From positions 2,890,001 through 2,954,000 of the forward strand of contig JASJOG010000019.1 in NCBI GenBank assembly GCA_030142905.1: a DNA stretch of 64,000 bases, given 5' to 3'. The stretch is from Heliopora coerulea (taxonomy: Eukaryota; Cnidaria; Anthozoa; Scleralcyonacea; Helioporidae). Under the pieces are notes generated by a model. It did no database searches. It was not told where the DNA came from and saw only the letters and a program-made list of their open reading frames with translations. Both the position numbers and the translations under genes were made by a program. Position 1 is the first letter of the stretch. Each line of letters opens with the position of its first letter. Below are positions 1-13,300 of this stretch, piece after piece.

Positions 1-242
1 CAATCAAATTGTGTGCAAATGTACTTTTTGTTAGGTTTGAAATTAGCCAATAAAATTGTTACAAAAAATTTGAGTTCCCACGACTTAAAATTGGCCAATG
101 AGGGTTTGCGTTCGCCATTCAAATTGAAGTCTGGCTAATAAACATTTAAAGGTCAGAAGCAGTCTCGGTTTACTTACAAATATTGTGTTAGCCATTGTTG
201 GACGAGTGTTGTACCTCAACGCTTTGAAGTCTGAGAAGGAAG
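1..242 (+). promoter_or_regulatory. Candidate promoter and 5' UTR of the giant spectrin-repeat gene
   Basis: Two CCAAT boxes lie at 47-51 and 95-99. A TATA-like AT stretch (aataaacatttaaagg) is at about 137-152, followed by a plausible start region near 160-185. This spacing is typical of a Pol II promoter. The first downstream ATG in good context (243) follows an in-frame stop at 225. A block around 80-98 (ccacgacttaaaattggcca) recurs in a second candidate promoter near 31,875. The start of transcription is inferred, not shown. Confidence 0.45.
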
Positions 243-302
243 ATGTTCAAAAAACTGTTATTTATTTTTAGTAAGCGTAAGAACAGAGTTTCACCGGCCC
301 AG
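243..302 (+). CDS. Exon 1: proposed N-terminus
   Basis: Encodes 20 residues beginning MFKKLLFIFSKRKNR, a short hydrophobic-basic leader. It ends in phase 0 at a strong donor (cag|gtaagg), matching the phase-0 start of exon 2. The start was chosen because an in-frame stop lies 18 nt upstream. There is no direct homology support, so the call rests on phase, context and donor. Confidence 0.5.
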
Positions 303-3300
303 GTAAGGCGTCGGGTTTGTCTGTTCATCTTGCGTTTAACTGTACTTATAAGACTTCTTTGGCAACACGAAGACTTCTTTGAATGCTAAAAGCTACAGCG
401 TTTCAATACCTGTTGAGTAAGGGCCTTCTGACAATTACTACGATGGTATGTTCATTACGAAAGAGCTGGTACTGAAGTTTGCTGGACAGGGTAGTGGAAG
501 AGGGCTTCTGGGAGGAAAGCATTCCTCTCTTCCTGCCAAGTCGATTTTCCAGTCCGCCGAAACTCGAGTAGATGTTCAGGGATGAGATGTGTAATTTAGA
601 GTGTGAAGTCCTTGGATTATCGCTATTTTTTATGGTTTCTTCACGACCGGTTATATGACATGTATCGCCTGCTGTGAAAGAAAAGTGCGAAAAGGGGTAT
701 TTCCTGAAAGCGAAAAGGGAGTGGCCCTGAATAATTTTCTGGATCCACCCCCGGAACCCAGCCCGTCATTGTTCCATCTCTCTTTGGCTGCTGTTCCTCC
801 CAGTGTTTGCACTGGCTTATATCATCGTTAGCTCGGTTTCTTTTGTTCTACGGCCGTCGACAACTAACTTATCAACCTCATTAAGATATTCCTATACTTT
901 CTACCGAAATTTCCCATTTCTATGTTTGTTTCATTCGAAACTTAGACAGGGTGCGGCTTATGCAACAAGGCATCAGTTCAGCTTTTCCCTAAGTTTTCAA
1001 TCAACACAAGAAAGTATATTTTTAGAATGTGAACATGGCCATAGAACGCAAAATTACTATTATTATTCAAAAAAGTCACCCTTGTTCTTTATACAGGCTG
1101 CTTAACGCTTTGGGAACCCGTCAGCAGCTGCACTCAAGGTTTCCTGCGGTATTTTTGTCCACTCACGCTGAAGGGAGGATTTTAGTGCTTCCAGACTTGT
1201 GTGCGTTTTTGCACAGGCATTTGCTTCTAATACTTCCCACGTGGAATAGTCGAGGGGATTAAGATCTGGAGAAGAAGAGGGCCATTCTTGTGGAGATATG
1301 ATGTCAGGAAAATTCTCTCGGCACTACTCAACTGAAGCCTTGGCTCTGTGTGCAGGAGCAGAATCTTGCTGAAAGGTCCAGCGCTTGTCTCCAAATTGTG
1401 TTTGACTCCATGGTTTCACTACATCTTTCAAAATTGTCTCCCTATACAGTATTATACTTTTTTGTGTTGATTGAAAACTTAGGGAAAAGCTGAACTGATA
1501 CCTTGTTGCAGAACATATGCCGCACCCTGTATAACCTTGACCTCGGTGTCTTAGTGATGCATCAAACTTCGGCCTTCCCCCTCCGGTTCATATATCGCTT
1601 AAACACCTCGGTCACGGTGTATAACCTTCACCTATATATTGAGAAAAAAATTGATTGAGTCTGTCCTGCTTCGTTTTGATTCATCACGTTTCGTTACGTT
1701 GCTTTATACTATGCTATACAGTGGTATGCTACGCTATGCTATGTTATGCTATGCTATATTATACTGCAAAATTTCATGCAAACCCATGTCATACACATCT
1801 ACTACACCATTTCGGTGTATTGTGGCGTATAGTGCCGGACGGACCGGACCTGACCTAATACCGTGCCGTTCGGAATGTTGTATATTACTTGCGATACGAC
1901 TCCATCAAAACGTACATGTTTAGCGACTATTCGTGATGCAAGCCATTTTAACCCAGTAAATCAAAGGAAAAACTCACGCAAATTAGGATGATTCTGTAAC
2001 TGACTTAGCTATTATTTTTATTCTACTATTTATACTTTTATTTTTATTATTAGGCTCCCTTTTCTTTTGTTTTCTCTTCACGAATTATTAATCAATTATT
2101 AACTGGTAAATCAATTTTTTTATTAATTACTTGATTATTATAACCCAACCATCATACGTTTTCGTTTGTTGTTATGTTTTTTTCAGGCTTTGATTAGTGA
2201 TCTTCAAACGCAGAAAAAAACCCTTAAAGAGATAGTTGGTTTAGATAATGAAATCCTACGTCATCCATCCATACCTGAAGGAGAACGAATGAAGTTAAAA
2301 CAAGAGCTGACCACCCTCCAAAACACTGCGGATGATCTGGAAGAAAAAGCTCAACATTGTGCCAAAAGGTATTGGGTCAGATAGACTAAAACATTCTCCT
2401 CTTTTCTGACGAACTAACAATATCTTACTAATTGGTTTCTGGCATAGGTAAATCGAGATTTTAAAATTACTTCTCCGCGTGATATTATAAAAAGCAATCT
2501 CTTAGTGGGGACATGGAATGAACCTTGCTTCGTACGCAACTGTTGTAATCCTGGTAGCCAGGTTGCTTAACTGAGATACGAAATGATGTGTTAAAAGCCA
2601 ATTTGTTGGGCGGAGAAATCCCAGCAGTTTTTGTTTAGTGAAAACGAATGCTTCTCCAATCTCACATGCTCCTATATTTATGCTGGGATGTTTCACGCAG
2701 AATGTATGTTAGTCCTTCGGCTGATAACAAGTCAAATATGTTTCAACAAGTTTACATAAGACCTGTTCTGTTTCAGGTTGAAAGAAACCGTCGAAAGTCT
2801 CGAGGCTGAACAGAAAGAAAAGCTGAAAGAATGGCAAGACAAAATGAGAGTGATATATGATTTTTTTGAAAATGCCGAAAAAGTTGTCACCGAAAAGTCT
2901 GTGGTCGGAGCGGATATTAATACGGTTAAGAGTCAGAAGGAGATCTTACAGGTCTGCTTTTTATTCATTTACCAATTCCCTGTTTTTGATTTGGTTTTCT
3001 TTTTTCAATTTTCCACCATGTGGTTAACAGTTTATTTGCTTTCTCTGTAGGGTATTCTTACACACTCCTTGAAATTCCAAAACAACATCTACGAATTTAC
3101 AAACCTCAGCGAAAGTCTCCGTGGAGATGCGTGCATCTCCGAAGATGAGAAATTGAATATTGTTATGACAACTGATGCCTTAAATGAGAGATGGGATTTA
3201 GTTCTTGCGCAGCTGAAAACGCGAAACAAAGCGTAAGTTCTCCGTGAACTTCCCAACAACGGAGGTAGTTCGACATCTGCACTGCCTTTTAGAACCTGGA

Positions 3301-6300
3301 TGAGCTCTTAGCGATTCTCTGTTCTAACGTAATCGGCATGGATTTTGCCACGCTTTTCCAAAAATATGTTCAAAGACAAAGGAACGGATTCCATTCGTCC
3401 GTTTAATACAACTGTTTCCCTGAAGCGAAATAAAATTTTGCGAAATGATCTCGACTGTCAACAAACTGCCGATGCATTTCGAAAACTTTTTGTCTCTTCA
3501 ATGCGCAATTTGTGTTTTTCTCTACTTGCTTAATGTGTATTTTATTCCAGCGACGGGTAATGTGCACGAGCAACAGTCGTTATGTTGACTTTCGTTACAT
3601 CCAGCCTTTACAGCATTCGTAAAAACGATAATCTTCGATATCATGTTGCTAAAAATGTAGTAACAGTGCGTTATTCATCACAGAAGGTCATCAATTCAAA
3701 ACAGTCTGTTTTTAAGTTGCTTTTGTTTGATTATTTAGCTTATTATATTTGTGTTTGTTTTTAGTACTTGTGTTATTTACTAACCGAATGTGAAGTCTGT
3801 GAGGGCGGTTAGCATTGAACCACACCGTGTGTGGAACACCGTTGTCGAACATTTAACGCATGCGCGTGTGTTTTTAAGCTTTTGCTTTTGTCAGAGAAGA
3901 TTGAGCTATTTTTCAGTAACTGATTGTGGAGGGTTGAGTAGGGGTAAGATTACGGGTGCGTAAATGTTTTCAACGTCAATGTTTTTAACAATGTTTTCAA
4001 CGAACTCATGTACGGAATGCCGACCTTAACTTTCCAGAAGTCTTCTTGAACTCTTAGTCCACGTTCTCCAGCTTAAAAATTTTATGATTTTGATAGAAAA
4101 AAACAAAACAGATTTGTTTTAGTGTTTTGATCTCTTGTCAGACTCGAGGAACAACTGGACGATTTGGAAGAGAAACACAGAACAGATCTTCTGGATCGAT
4201 GGAAAGGGAAGTACGAGCCATTTTCCTTGTGGTTAGTGAGCATGGAGAATGAAACTAAGTCACTGAGAGACGTCGGCGATAACACTGTAGCTGTACAACA
4301 GCAACAACAAGAAGTTAAGGTGATTATATTCGGGTGGTGAATACAATAGAACACTACTTCTGAATCTTTGTATATTCCTATATAATAATCCTCTTAAACA
4401 AACGAGTTTATTATTCAAAAAAGTTGACGTGGTGCTTTAGGGTAACTATAATGTACACAGACTAATTTGTCTGTTCCCAGTGTACCTCATACATGTATCT
4501 CAATTCGTTGAAACTTGTCAGATTGTACCTTCCATTGTAAGAGCTTTCAAACGTGTTCATTTTACATAAAGTTCTGCTTCTCTTTCAAAGATTTTGATAT
4601 CCAAGGTTGCCAATTACGAGTCAGAGTTCAAAGAAGTAATTTCTGTCGCCCAGACAATAAATAGCGATCCTCTTATCGAAGACAGTGAAGCACAAACCAT
4701 TGAAAAGCTCGCGAACGGTCTTGGTTATAGATGGGATGTAATGAATGATGCCATTAACACTAGATCAGAAAGGTAAGCTTGGAATTTATAGGAGATGAAT
4801 TGTGGTTGAAACAAGTTAAAAAATAAACGGACGACCTTTCATAGTGACGTACCAACCGATTGATTGTGGACAGATTCACGCACCATTGAGTATTGAAGCA
4901 TATTGAATATTAAAGTAAATACTGTAAATCGACAATGCTAATGATTGAAACCAAGTTTTGTTTTTTAAATTCTGACGCAGTTTATGCTTGACTTTAAAGT
5001 CTAAGTTCAACAAATTAAAAACAAAGTTATAAACAAAGTTATAAACAAAGTTATAAACAAATTAAAGTTCGTGATGCGCATGCGAGAATAACTGCAAATT
5101 AACGGCTAGAGCTGAATCGGATGTGAACTTTTTAAATCCTCTGCAGTGGCGGCGTGGTTCTCAAATAAGGGCTGGGAAATGATTTGCTAAGGGCCTCTAA
5201 CCTCTACAAAAACGTCACGTTTATACTAATATTGCATCCAACATTACGCTCAACATAAGGGCCTTTTGCCTACAAATCACTGGAGCGTACACGCTACAAA
5301 TTCTTGGGGGCCACCGGAAAATGTTCCGGTGTCCTGGTGGGCCACGTCGCCACTGGTTCTCTGGACTGTCAGTCAGTGTCTGGTTCATATGTGTTTTATT
5401 TTTTGTAGCTTACGAATTCGTGAATCATTTCTCAGTGAAAAAGAGCAACACTTGCTTCACGAATGGAGGCGCAACGTAGAGCCATTTAATAACTGGCTCT
5501 CTAAAGTGGAAGAAGATGGGGCGTATGAGCTTCACGGCAATGTTGGTGTGAACAGTATTAAGGACTACAGTGTCAGATGCAAGGTTAGAAATTATTCACC
5601 AATATTTTAGCACGCTGGCGGGAAGTGCTGCATGAGCTTCACGGCAGTGTTGGTGTGAACAGTTTTTTAAAGACTACAGTGTCGGATGCAAGGTTAGAAA
5701 TTATTCATCAATACTGTAGCACACTGGCGTGAAGTGTTGCAAGCCGGCTTGCGCGTCGTAACTTGTCATTGTGTGTGCTAATATTCAAGAAACATCATTA
5801 TATTACCACAAAAATTTCTGTCTTGTTATTGAAAACCTAGCTAAACCTATCTGGTATTGAAGAAGCTTGAAATCGTACAATTTTCTTAGTTATTAAACGA
5901 GCTTTGGAACATTTACAAACATTCAAAATTTTTTGGGATTGCCATTTTTAAGAGTTAACCTTTTTGAGCATGACTTTTTTCTCCTGTTCATTGTTCTTTT
6001 TTTTTTCTTTTCTATGTTCTTTCATTTGTTCTGTTGTTGTAATTTGTCGTTGTACATCATCCGTATGCTGGAAAGGATTAATGTCTTAACAGTGTCATTC
6101 GTATTTTCAGACACTGGAACGAGAAGTCGAGGGTCGGAAACCTGTTTTGGAAGAAATTGAAAAGTTGGGCGGAAAGTTACTGGCCGACGTCACAGTCCGG
6201 GACGAGGAGAAAATCCATATTAAAGAGGAGATAGAAATTTTGCAGGAGCGATGGGAAAAACTCCACATAAAGATTCACGATAACACAAAATGGTAAGACT

Positions 6301-9300
6301 ATTGTATGATTTTCATCATTTTGGTTCTTCACCATTCTAATTATCATTTCTAATAATGATTATTGTTATAACAGTCGTATAATGTTAAGGATACTTTGAG
6401 ACCAAACCGTGGTCTAGAGGCTTAAATATTTCAAGTGAGAGACAGGGTCTTCAGTAAAAAGTTACCAGTTCCTCGTAGCTTGATCTGAATTTCCTCAATA
6501 TCAATATTCCCGAAGATTAACGTGATATGTTGTTGCATTATTAGTATTAATGTTATTATTATTGTTGTTATTATTGTTATCATTATTACTATTATTATTG
6601 CTGTTGTAATTGCAACTCGCGCACCACCCATCTAAGGGCAGTGGAAGGACTAACTAAGGACAGTCTTGGCTGTTATTATTATTATTATTATTATTATTAT
6701 GATTGTTTTTATTATTTTATTACAATAATGAACATAATCATCGCGTTAGATATATTGTCAATATATCTAAATCCTGCTGACTATCGTTATTATCGTAGTG
6801 AAAATCATCATTCCTATTTGTACAATTATTAGGGCAGATATCAAGTTGATTGAGCTAGCCAAAAAGGAACAAGAGACGTTGGACGTTTGGCGGAATAACG
6901 TCGAACCGTTCAATGTCTGGTTGGAAGACATCAACGGGAAAATAGAGGAAATACAAAGTAACTGGACAAGCATAGAAAATTTGAACGAAAAGCATTTGTC
7001 GTTGCAGGTGGATATTTGTTCATTTTTTATAAAGAAACATGTATCACATCTATGTGTGGTTTTCAGTTTAATTTATCTTGCAAGGTATTTAGGTTCACGT
7101 TTTGGGTCTCAAAGTTACGCTTTCCACTTTTCAAGAAACTCTGAGAGGTGAAAAAATTGAGGAAGTGCAGCCAGATAGAGACAAAATAAATTTTTGAGTA
7201 AACACGTTTGCTGACCAGTATCTTCCGCCCGTCTAAGTCAGACTCGTGACCGAAAGCTCTAGAACAAATAAATTCACACTAGTGAAAGAATGTATCTATT
7301 CAAAAAACTTATCAAAACTCTGTTGGCCATCGTAAAAATAAAATGACCATGTTTTAATCCAGACTAAACGTCTTGAGCGAAGATGCTTCCTAGATTCTCT
7401 TCCGTTCGTCTAATTCCATCATCTTATTAATTTCTTCCAGAGGCTCAAAGAAGACGTGACCAGACACGAAGAGGCTCTTGCTCGGATTGTAACCATCGTG
7501 GGTAAACTTACAGATGATGAGAACGTGTCAGTTAAAGAAAAGAACAATATTAAAGCTGAGATGAACAGACTTCAAGAGAAATGGAACAACACTCAGAATA
7601 ATGTCAATTTAAATTATTTAAGGTGTGTTTATTATTTGCCGGGAAAATGGTCAACATCGACCTTCGCATAGATTTTGTTCTTATGACGATTTCTTGACGT
7701 GATCAGTGTTGTTGTTGCTGTTGTTGTTATTGTTGTTGCTGTTGTTGTTCCTGTTGTTGTTGTTGTTGTTCCTGTTGTTGTTCCTGTTGTTGCAGTTGTT
7801 ATTATTGTTGTTGCTGTTACTGTAGTTATTATTGTTGTTATTGTTATTTTTGTTGTTATTGTTATTTTTGTTGTTATTGTTGTTGTTGCTGTTGCTGTTG
7901 TCGTTGTTGTTGCTGTTGTTGTTGTTGTTATTGTTGTTGCTGTTATTGTTGTTGTTTTGTTGTTGTTATCGTTGTTGTTATTGTTGTTGTTGTTGTTGTT
8001 ATTATTACGGTCGTATGTTTTGGGTTTTAAATGTTATCCTACTTGTTACTTAGTGTTACTGAAGCTCTGATGGAACTTGCACAGAAAGAAAGAGGTATAC
8101 TTGAGCAATGGAAGAAACAAACTGACCCGTTTAAAGAGTGGCTCGTTGAGGCTAAAGGAAGATACGACAATATCCTTCATAGTGGTGAAGGATACGACGT
8201 TGTATCAGAACAAAAAGAGAAATTGGAGGTACTGCAGCACGACATGTTAACCAAGATTGAGGTTTAAGTTTATGTTGTGTAAAGCTATGCCATGCATACT
8301 ATGTTATTATATTCATTTGTTTTGTTCTGTTTGACTGCGCCGTGCGGTGTTGTGTCTTCATATACTGTGATGAGCATTGACGTATGGAGTTTTCTTTTGG
8401 CTGAGTTGAGTCGTGTCGTGTTTGGTTATATTGTGTGTTGTTCTATCGGTTGAATTCATCTGTATAAGAAGAATCTAACACTTGCAATGGTTGAAGGAGT
8501 CTCCATTTCTCCCAGCCAACGAAGACACGGATGACGTCATTTAATTTAATGTTGGAATAGATGAAGTCAGGAAAAAGCGCAAAAACATTGGTTTTTCTAT
8601 ACCACAAATAGGAAATAGATTTTATGTCTCTGTGAAGTTGTAGAAACATGAAGGTTTCCATTTCAACCGTTTCATCCGTCGGTCCCGTTAGCGGAATCAA
8701 TAAGCATTTTCTCGTTAAAATTACATCATTCATGTTTTTATTACAGTTCAGAATACATGAAAAGAATTTTCTGTTTGTATGCTATTGCACTTTGTTGTTT
8801 TTCCTTTTTTAGATTATTGCCTGATTAAGCGTTACTCATAGTGACTGTTCCAGGTAGTTTTCACTGAATGACATTGCCTGTCTTATCTTCTAGGTTTTGT
8901 CACAGGAATTACGCGACAAAGAAGGCGAGTCCTCAAATGTTTTCCAATTGAAAGACAACATCCTACAAGACGACCATCTGTCTAGTTCGTTCAAGGACAA
9001 CATCGAAAATGAAGGGAACTCCTTGGACCAAAAGTGGAACGAGTTACGTGACAGCGTTTTTGCACAAAATGATAGGTAAGACTGATGTTGATATAAGGTG
9101 TACGATGCCAACAACGAACCTTCAATTATGTCAAAAGATCTGGTTTATAATTCCGTTCAAATATTTTACTTCTAATGTTTTTCTATATTTTTATTGGCAG
9201 AAAAAAATACCAGGATAAAACCTTAATTACATCTGTTTACATTTAATTTTTTTAGTGTCCAAAAGCAATTCATTAGCTTGGAGGGTTCTCAGAAAACTAA

Positions 9301-10299
9301 ACTAGACGAATGGCAAAATGAGTTCAAGATCTTGAACAGTCAACAAATTGAGACGGAAAATGATCTTAAATCGTTCGAAACACTGGCGTTGGATTTGGAC
9401 AGAGCAAAGAAACAAGGCTCGGATTTAAAGGTTGATAAACAGTAACACATATATTTATATATATAATAATAATTTATACACATCATAATAGTTCATCAAG
9501 TTCAGTCTGACCACAGCTTTTCATCATATGGACCATATCGTAAACTGAATACAAACTTGTCAGGATTCTGCGTCTTTTGATACAAAATACCAATATGGCT
9601 TATTAGCATTCCGTGTGATTTAGTACAACACGGTCACTTTTATTGTGAAGATTAGTGTGAATAGTAAGTTTTCCCGAGCTCCTGACGGTGAACTGATTAT
9701 AACAGGTTGTCATTTGTACGTTTATGACGTTTTGTGTTTCAGGTTGTTGAACAGAAAATCGAAGTTAATCGTTCTCGAATGGAAGACGTCTCTTCTTTTT
9801 GCACGGAGATTTCCACCGATCCAAACATCGCTAGAAAAGAGAAAACGCGTATTAAGAAGGACGTGGAGTTGATCAGGGAAAGACAAACGAGACAGGAGAA
9901 GGCGATTTTGGATTACCAGCGTCGGTGTGTTATAGTTGGTTGACGTTTGGTGGAGAACGAGTGTTTTAAGAATGTAAACGTCTGGAGAAGCAAGGGGATT
10001 AGTGGAGAAAGTGGGAGAGAGAGAGAAAGAGGTAAAGAGAGTGAATGGGACAGTGTGAGTGTGAGTGGAGTGTGAGTGTGAGTGTGAGTGTGGGTGTGGG
10101 TGTGCGTGTGCGTGTGAGTGTGTGTGAGAGTGGAAGTATGGGAATGGGAGTGAGTGACAGTTGAGAGATTGTGAGGGAGACTGTAAGATTGTGAGAGTGA
10201 AGCTGTGAGAATGAAGCTGTGAGAATGAAGCTGTGAGAATGAAGCTGTGAGAATGAAGCTGTGAGAATGAAGCTGTGAGAATGAAGCTGTGAGAATGAA

Positions 10300-10338
<39 letters not shown>

Positions 10339-13300
10339 GAGAAAGAGGAAGAAGAAACGAAAAGAAAAGAAACGAAAAGAAGCAAAAGGAGAGTACGTGT
10401 GTGTTAACCTTAGAAACTAGTGGAACAAAAATGGAGAAAATGTTGACAGACTTCAGTTGGGAGAGAGAATGATCCAAAGGAATAAGGACAAACAGTTTTT
10501 TAGTGTTAGTGCGTCTGCGCTCGTTGATCCATTCATTGACTCGCTTATCTTTCGTTTCTTCACTTGTTTACTTTTTTCAGCTTGGAGAGTCAGATCCGTG
10601 AATTGCAAGACATTCAATCAGAAAAGTTAGAAAATTGGAAAACGTCTTCTCAGCCTCTTCACGAGTGGCTCGATGGACTAGAGGATGACGCCAAAGAACA
10701 CGATGTCATGGTGGGGAGCATTGCCGAGGTACAACAGCAGTACGAACAACTACAGGTCAGTGGAGAAATAAAGAGTTCTACTAATTTTCGGGGTTCATGG
10801 AAGTACAGAAATAGCGGGAAATAACTGGAACTAAAAATTAGATAAAAATGAGAGAAGAGATGAGAACAAAAAGAAGGGAAACAAAATATAAGGGTAAGAA
10901 GTGAAAGTAGAAAACGGAAGGTAATACTGGGAGTAAGATGTGTTTGTAAACTGGAATAAAAGTTAGCGAAAAGTGGAAATACGGAACAAAATATTGGAAG
11001 CAAAACGACGCCGCAGAAAGCCAAATAAAAATTAAGTCAACATAATGAGAAATAGCGGGAATAAGAAGAGCAGTTAAAATGTTTAGAAACTTATAGTTAA
11101 TTCTATAAAAATGCAATGAGTGAATGTTTAATAAGAAAAGCAGTTAAAATGTTAAGAAGTTTATGGCTAATTGTATAAAAGTAAGATGAGTGAATGTTTA
11201 ACTAGTAGAAACAAGAAGCAAAAGGAACAAGTCACGAGGTAATGTAAACAAGAGCACCCGATGGCAAAAACCTGCTTAAAAATGGGAAAGAAAACAAACA
11301 AAAAAAAAACCATACTGTAATCTACTTAGCTCGGTCCGCATTGGAAAGAATTGTATTCGGGATTTTTTCCGTTCAGATGTCCCTCTGTCTACGAAAACCC
11401 TAGGCAAATGCTTCCCTGTACGAGCCTCGCTCTTGATTAATGAGTATTTAGTATATAATATTTATTTGTATAATATTGTATTTGTATCTATGAAACATCT
11501 TAAACATTGTCTAGTTAATATCTCCCTGTCTTTAAATTAGAAACTTGAGAAAGAGTTCAAGGAAACCGAGTCAGACCTCTTCAACGTTCTCAAAATTGGT
11601 GAGGAGCTTAGTACAGATGCCCAGGTTTCTCAAGTTGTGCGTGGAAACGTGGCTCAAGACGTTACAGCACTGCGGGAAAACCATAGAAATGTTGACGAAT
11701 TACTTGACTCCCTGAGAGAGAAGTAAGTAGCCTAGTTTAGTTAATGATCACCTCGGTTATCTTTGGTGTACGGCGGTTCTTAAAATCACTCAGTAACCCC
11801 TAGTCAACGTTTTAATGTTCCTACGTTGTTTAAACAACGTAGTTATCGAGGTTGAGGTAACTAACGTACACTAAACTGGCACATGTGGATAGTGTGACGA
11901 GAGGTGTAATGTACCAGGTGAGATGCGAGAGATCAGTATTGTGCACAATTTAGAATGTGATCGGCCGTGTTGTATCGAATGAACAAGCACGAGCCGAAGG
12001 CGAGTGATTTTATGTCCGATACAACGGTGACGAGAATATTGTTAAAGAACTTATGATACGAATACATGTAAACATTTATCTTCTTCAAAAATGGTGAAGA
12101 TTCCGACGATTTTATCTGAGAAAATGGCACGAAAAGTTGACGTAAATCAGGAATGTGCTGGATCACATGTGCAACAACTCATTAAACTTTGAATTTTTGT
12201 TAGTTTTTTCCTTCATGAATTATTAATGAGTATTGTAAGTATCAAGTGGGCCGTGAGGTACTGTGAGAGGTGTAGGCGTTATGAGGCACCAATTGAAATG
12301 CTCATGTTTACGATGATGTATGACTGCCCTTCGTTACGTTACTTCTACTAGAATGAAAAGCCAACTGTTGAAGCTTCAGCAACATCAGGAGAAGTGTCTC
12401 ATTGATTGGAACCAACGGAGGAGTTCTGTAGACGTTCGTGTCAAAACTATGGAGAAAAGAACACTCCAGCTAAAGCCTCTTGGTGGGACTATGGATGAAG
12501 TGCAAACTCAAACAGAAGAGATCAAGGTATGGATAAAACAGGTTTTTTAACAGTAATCACGTTTTCTGAAAACAATGGTCTTGCAGCTGAGTTTACAGTC
12601 CGTTAGACTAAATTTCCAAATATCTTGGAATTGCTGGATTGTCATTAAAACCAAACAATGCTGGGTTGTTTCATAGCTAAAGATTGTAAATTGGGAGCCC
12701 TAATGGCTTAGTTGGCATTGCATCATACTCCAAGATACCGGTCGCTTTCTTCTCCTCACGAGTGGAAGTGGTGAGTGTGCAAACTTGAGCAATGAAAAGA
12801 TTCACTTCCTCTTAGATGGCGAAGAAAATTTTGCGCACCGATGTTGTTGATTTTGACGTTTTGCCTGTATTGTATGTTGAGAACTCCAGTTTGTTCTCCG
12901 GAGGTACCAAGTAATGTTAAGCCATTGATGCTGGGACATTAGAAGCATGATAAAATTGAAATTGGAGTCACCATACACGCGAGTATTTTTTTTATTTAGT
13001 ATTTTTTGGCATGCATGACTTTTAAATCGGTGACGAATTGGAAATAAACAGTAATTTCTCTATTTAACTGTCTACTTTAGTGGACGGCAATTGATCGAAA
13101 ACATCGAAAAGATTCGTACTGGAACATCCTGAGTAAGGGTTTTCCCTTTTGTGACAATCCCAGAATGTTTTGTCCTTCTTGCTCTGAACAAGGGGTGCAC
13201 ATACAGAATGCGAGAAAAGAATGACTCCGATATCATTCTGTCCGATAAAACGTGCTCGAATTATAAATTATTTATTGATGGTTTACATTTAACCTTATAA

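Larger units (their letters stand above)
303..2186 (+). other. Intron 1 with mariner remnant
   Basis: A 1.9 kb intron. It contains a deleted mariner-type element (946-1530) and a short run of ctatgctatg-type repeats at about 1,720-1,760. No further exon was recognised. Confidence 0.5.

Noticed and set aside
7699..8070. Open frame of poly-Val/Leu
   Set aside because: It is a GTT trinucleotide tract in an intron that runs into the next exon in another frame; there is no protein-like composition.
9722..10477. 251-codon minus-strand frame rich in Ser, His and Leu
   Set aside because: Antisense to an exon and to the GA/GT repeat; the length comes from the simple repeat.
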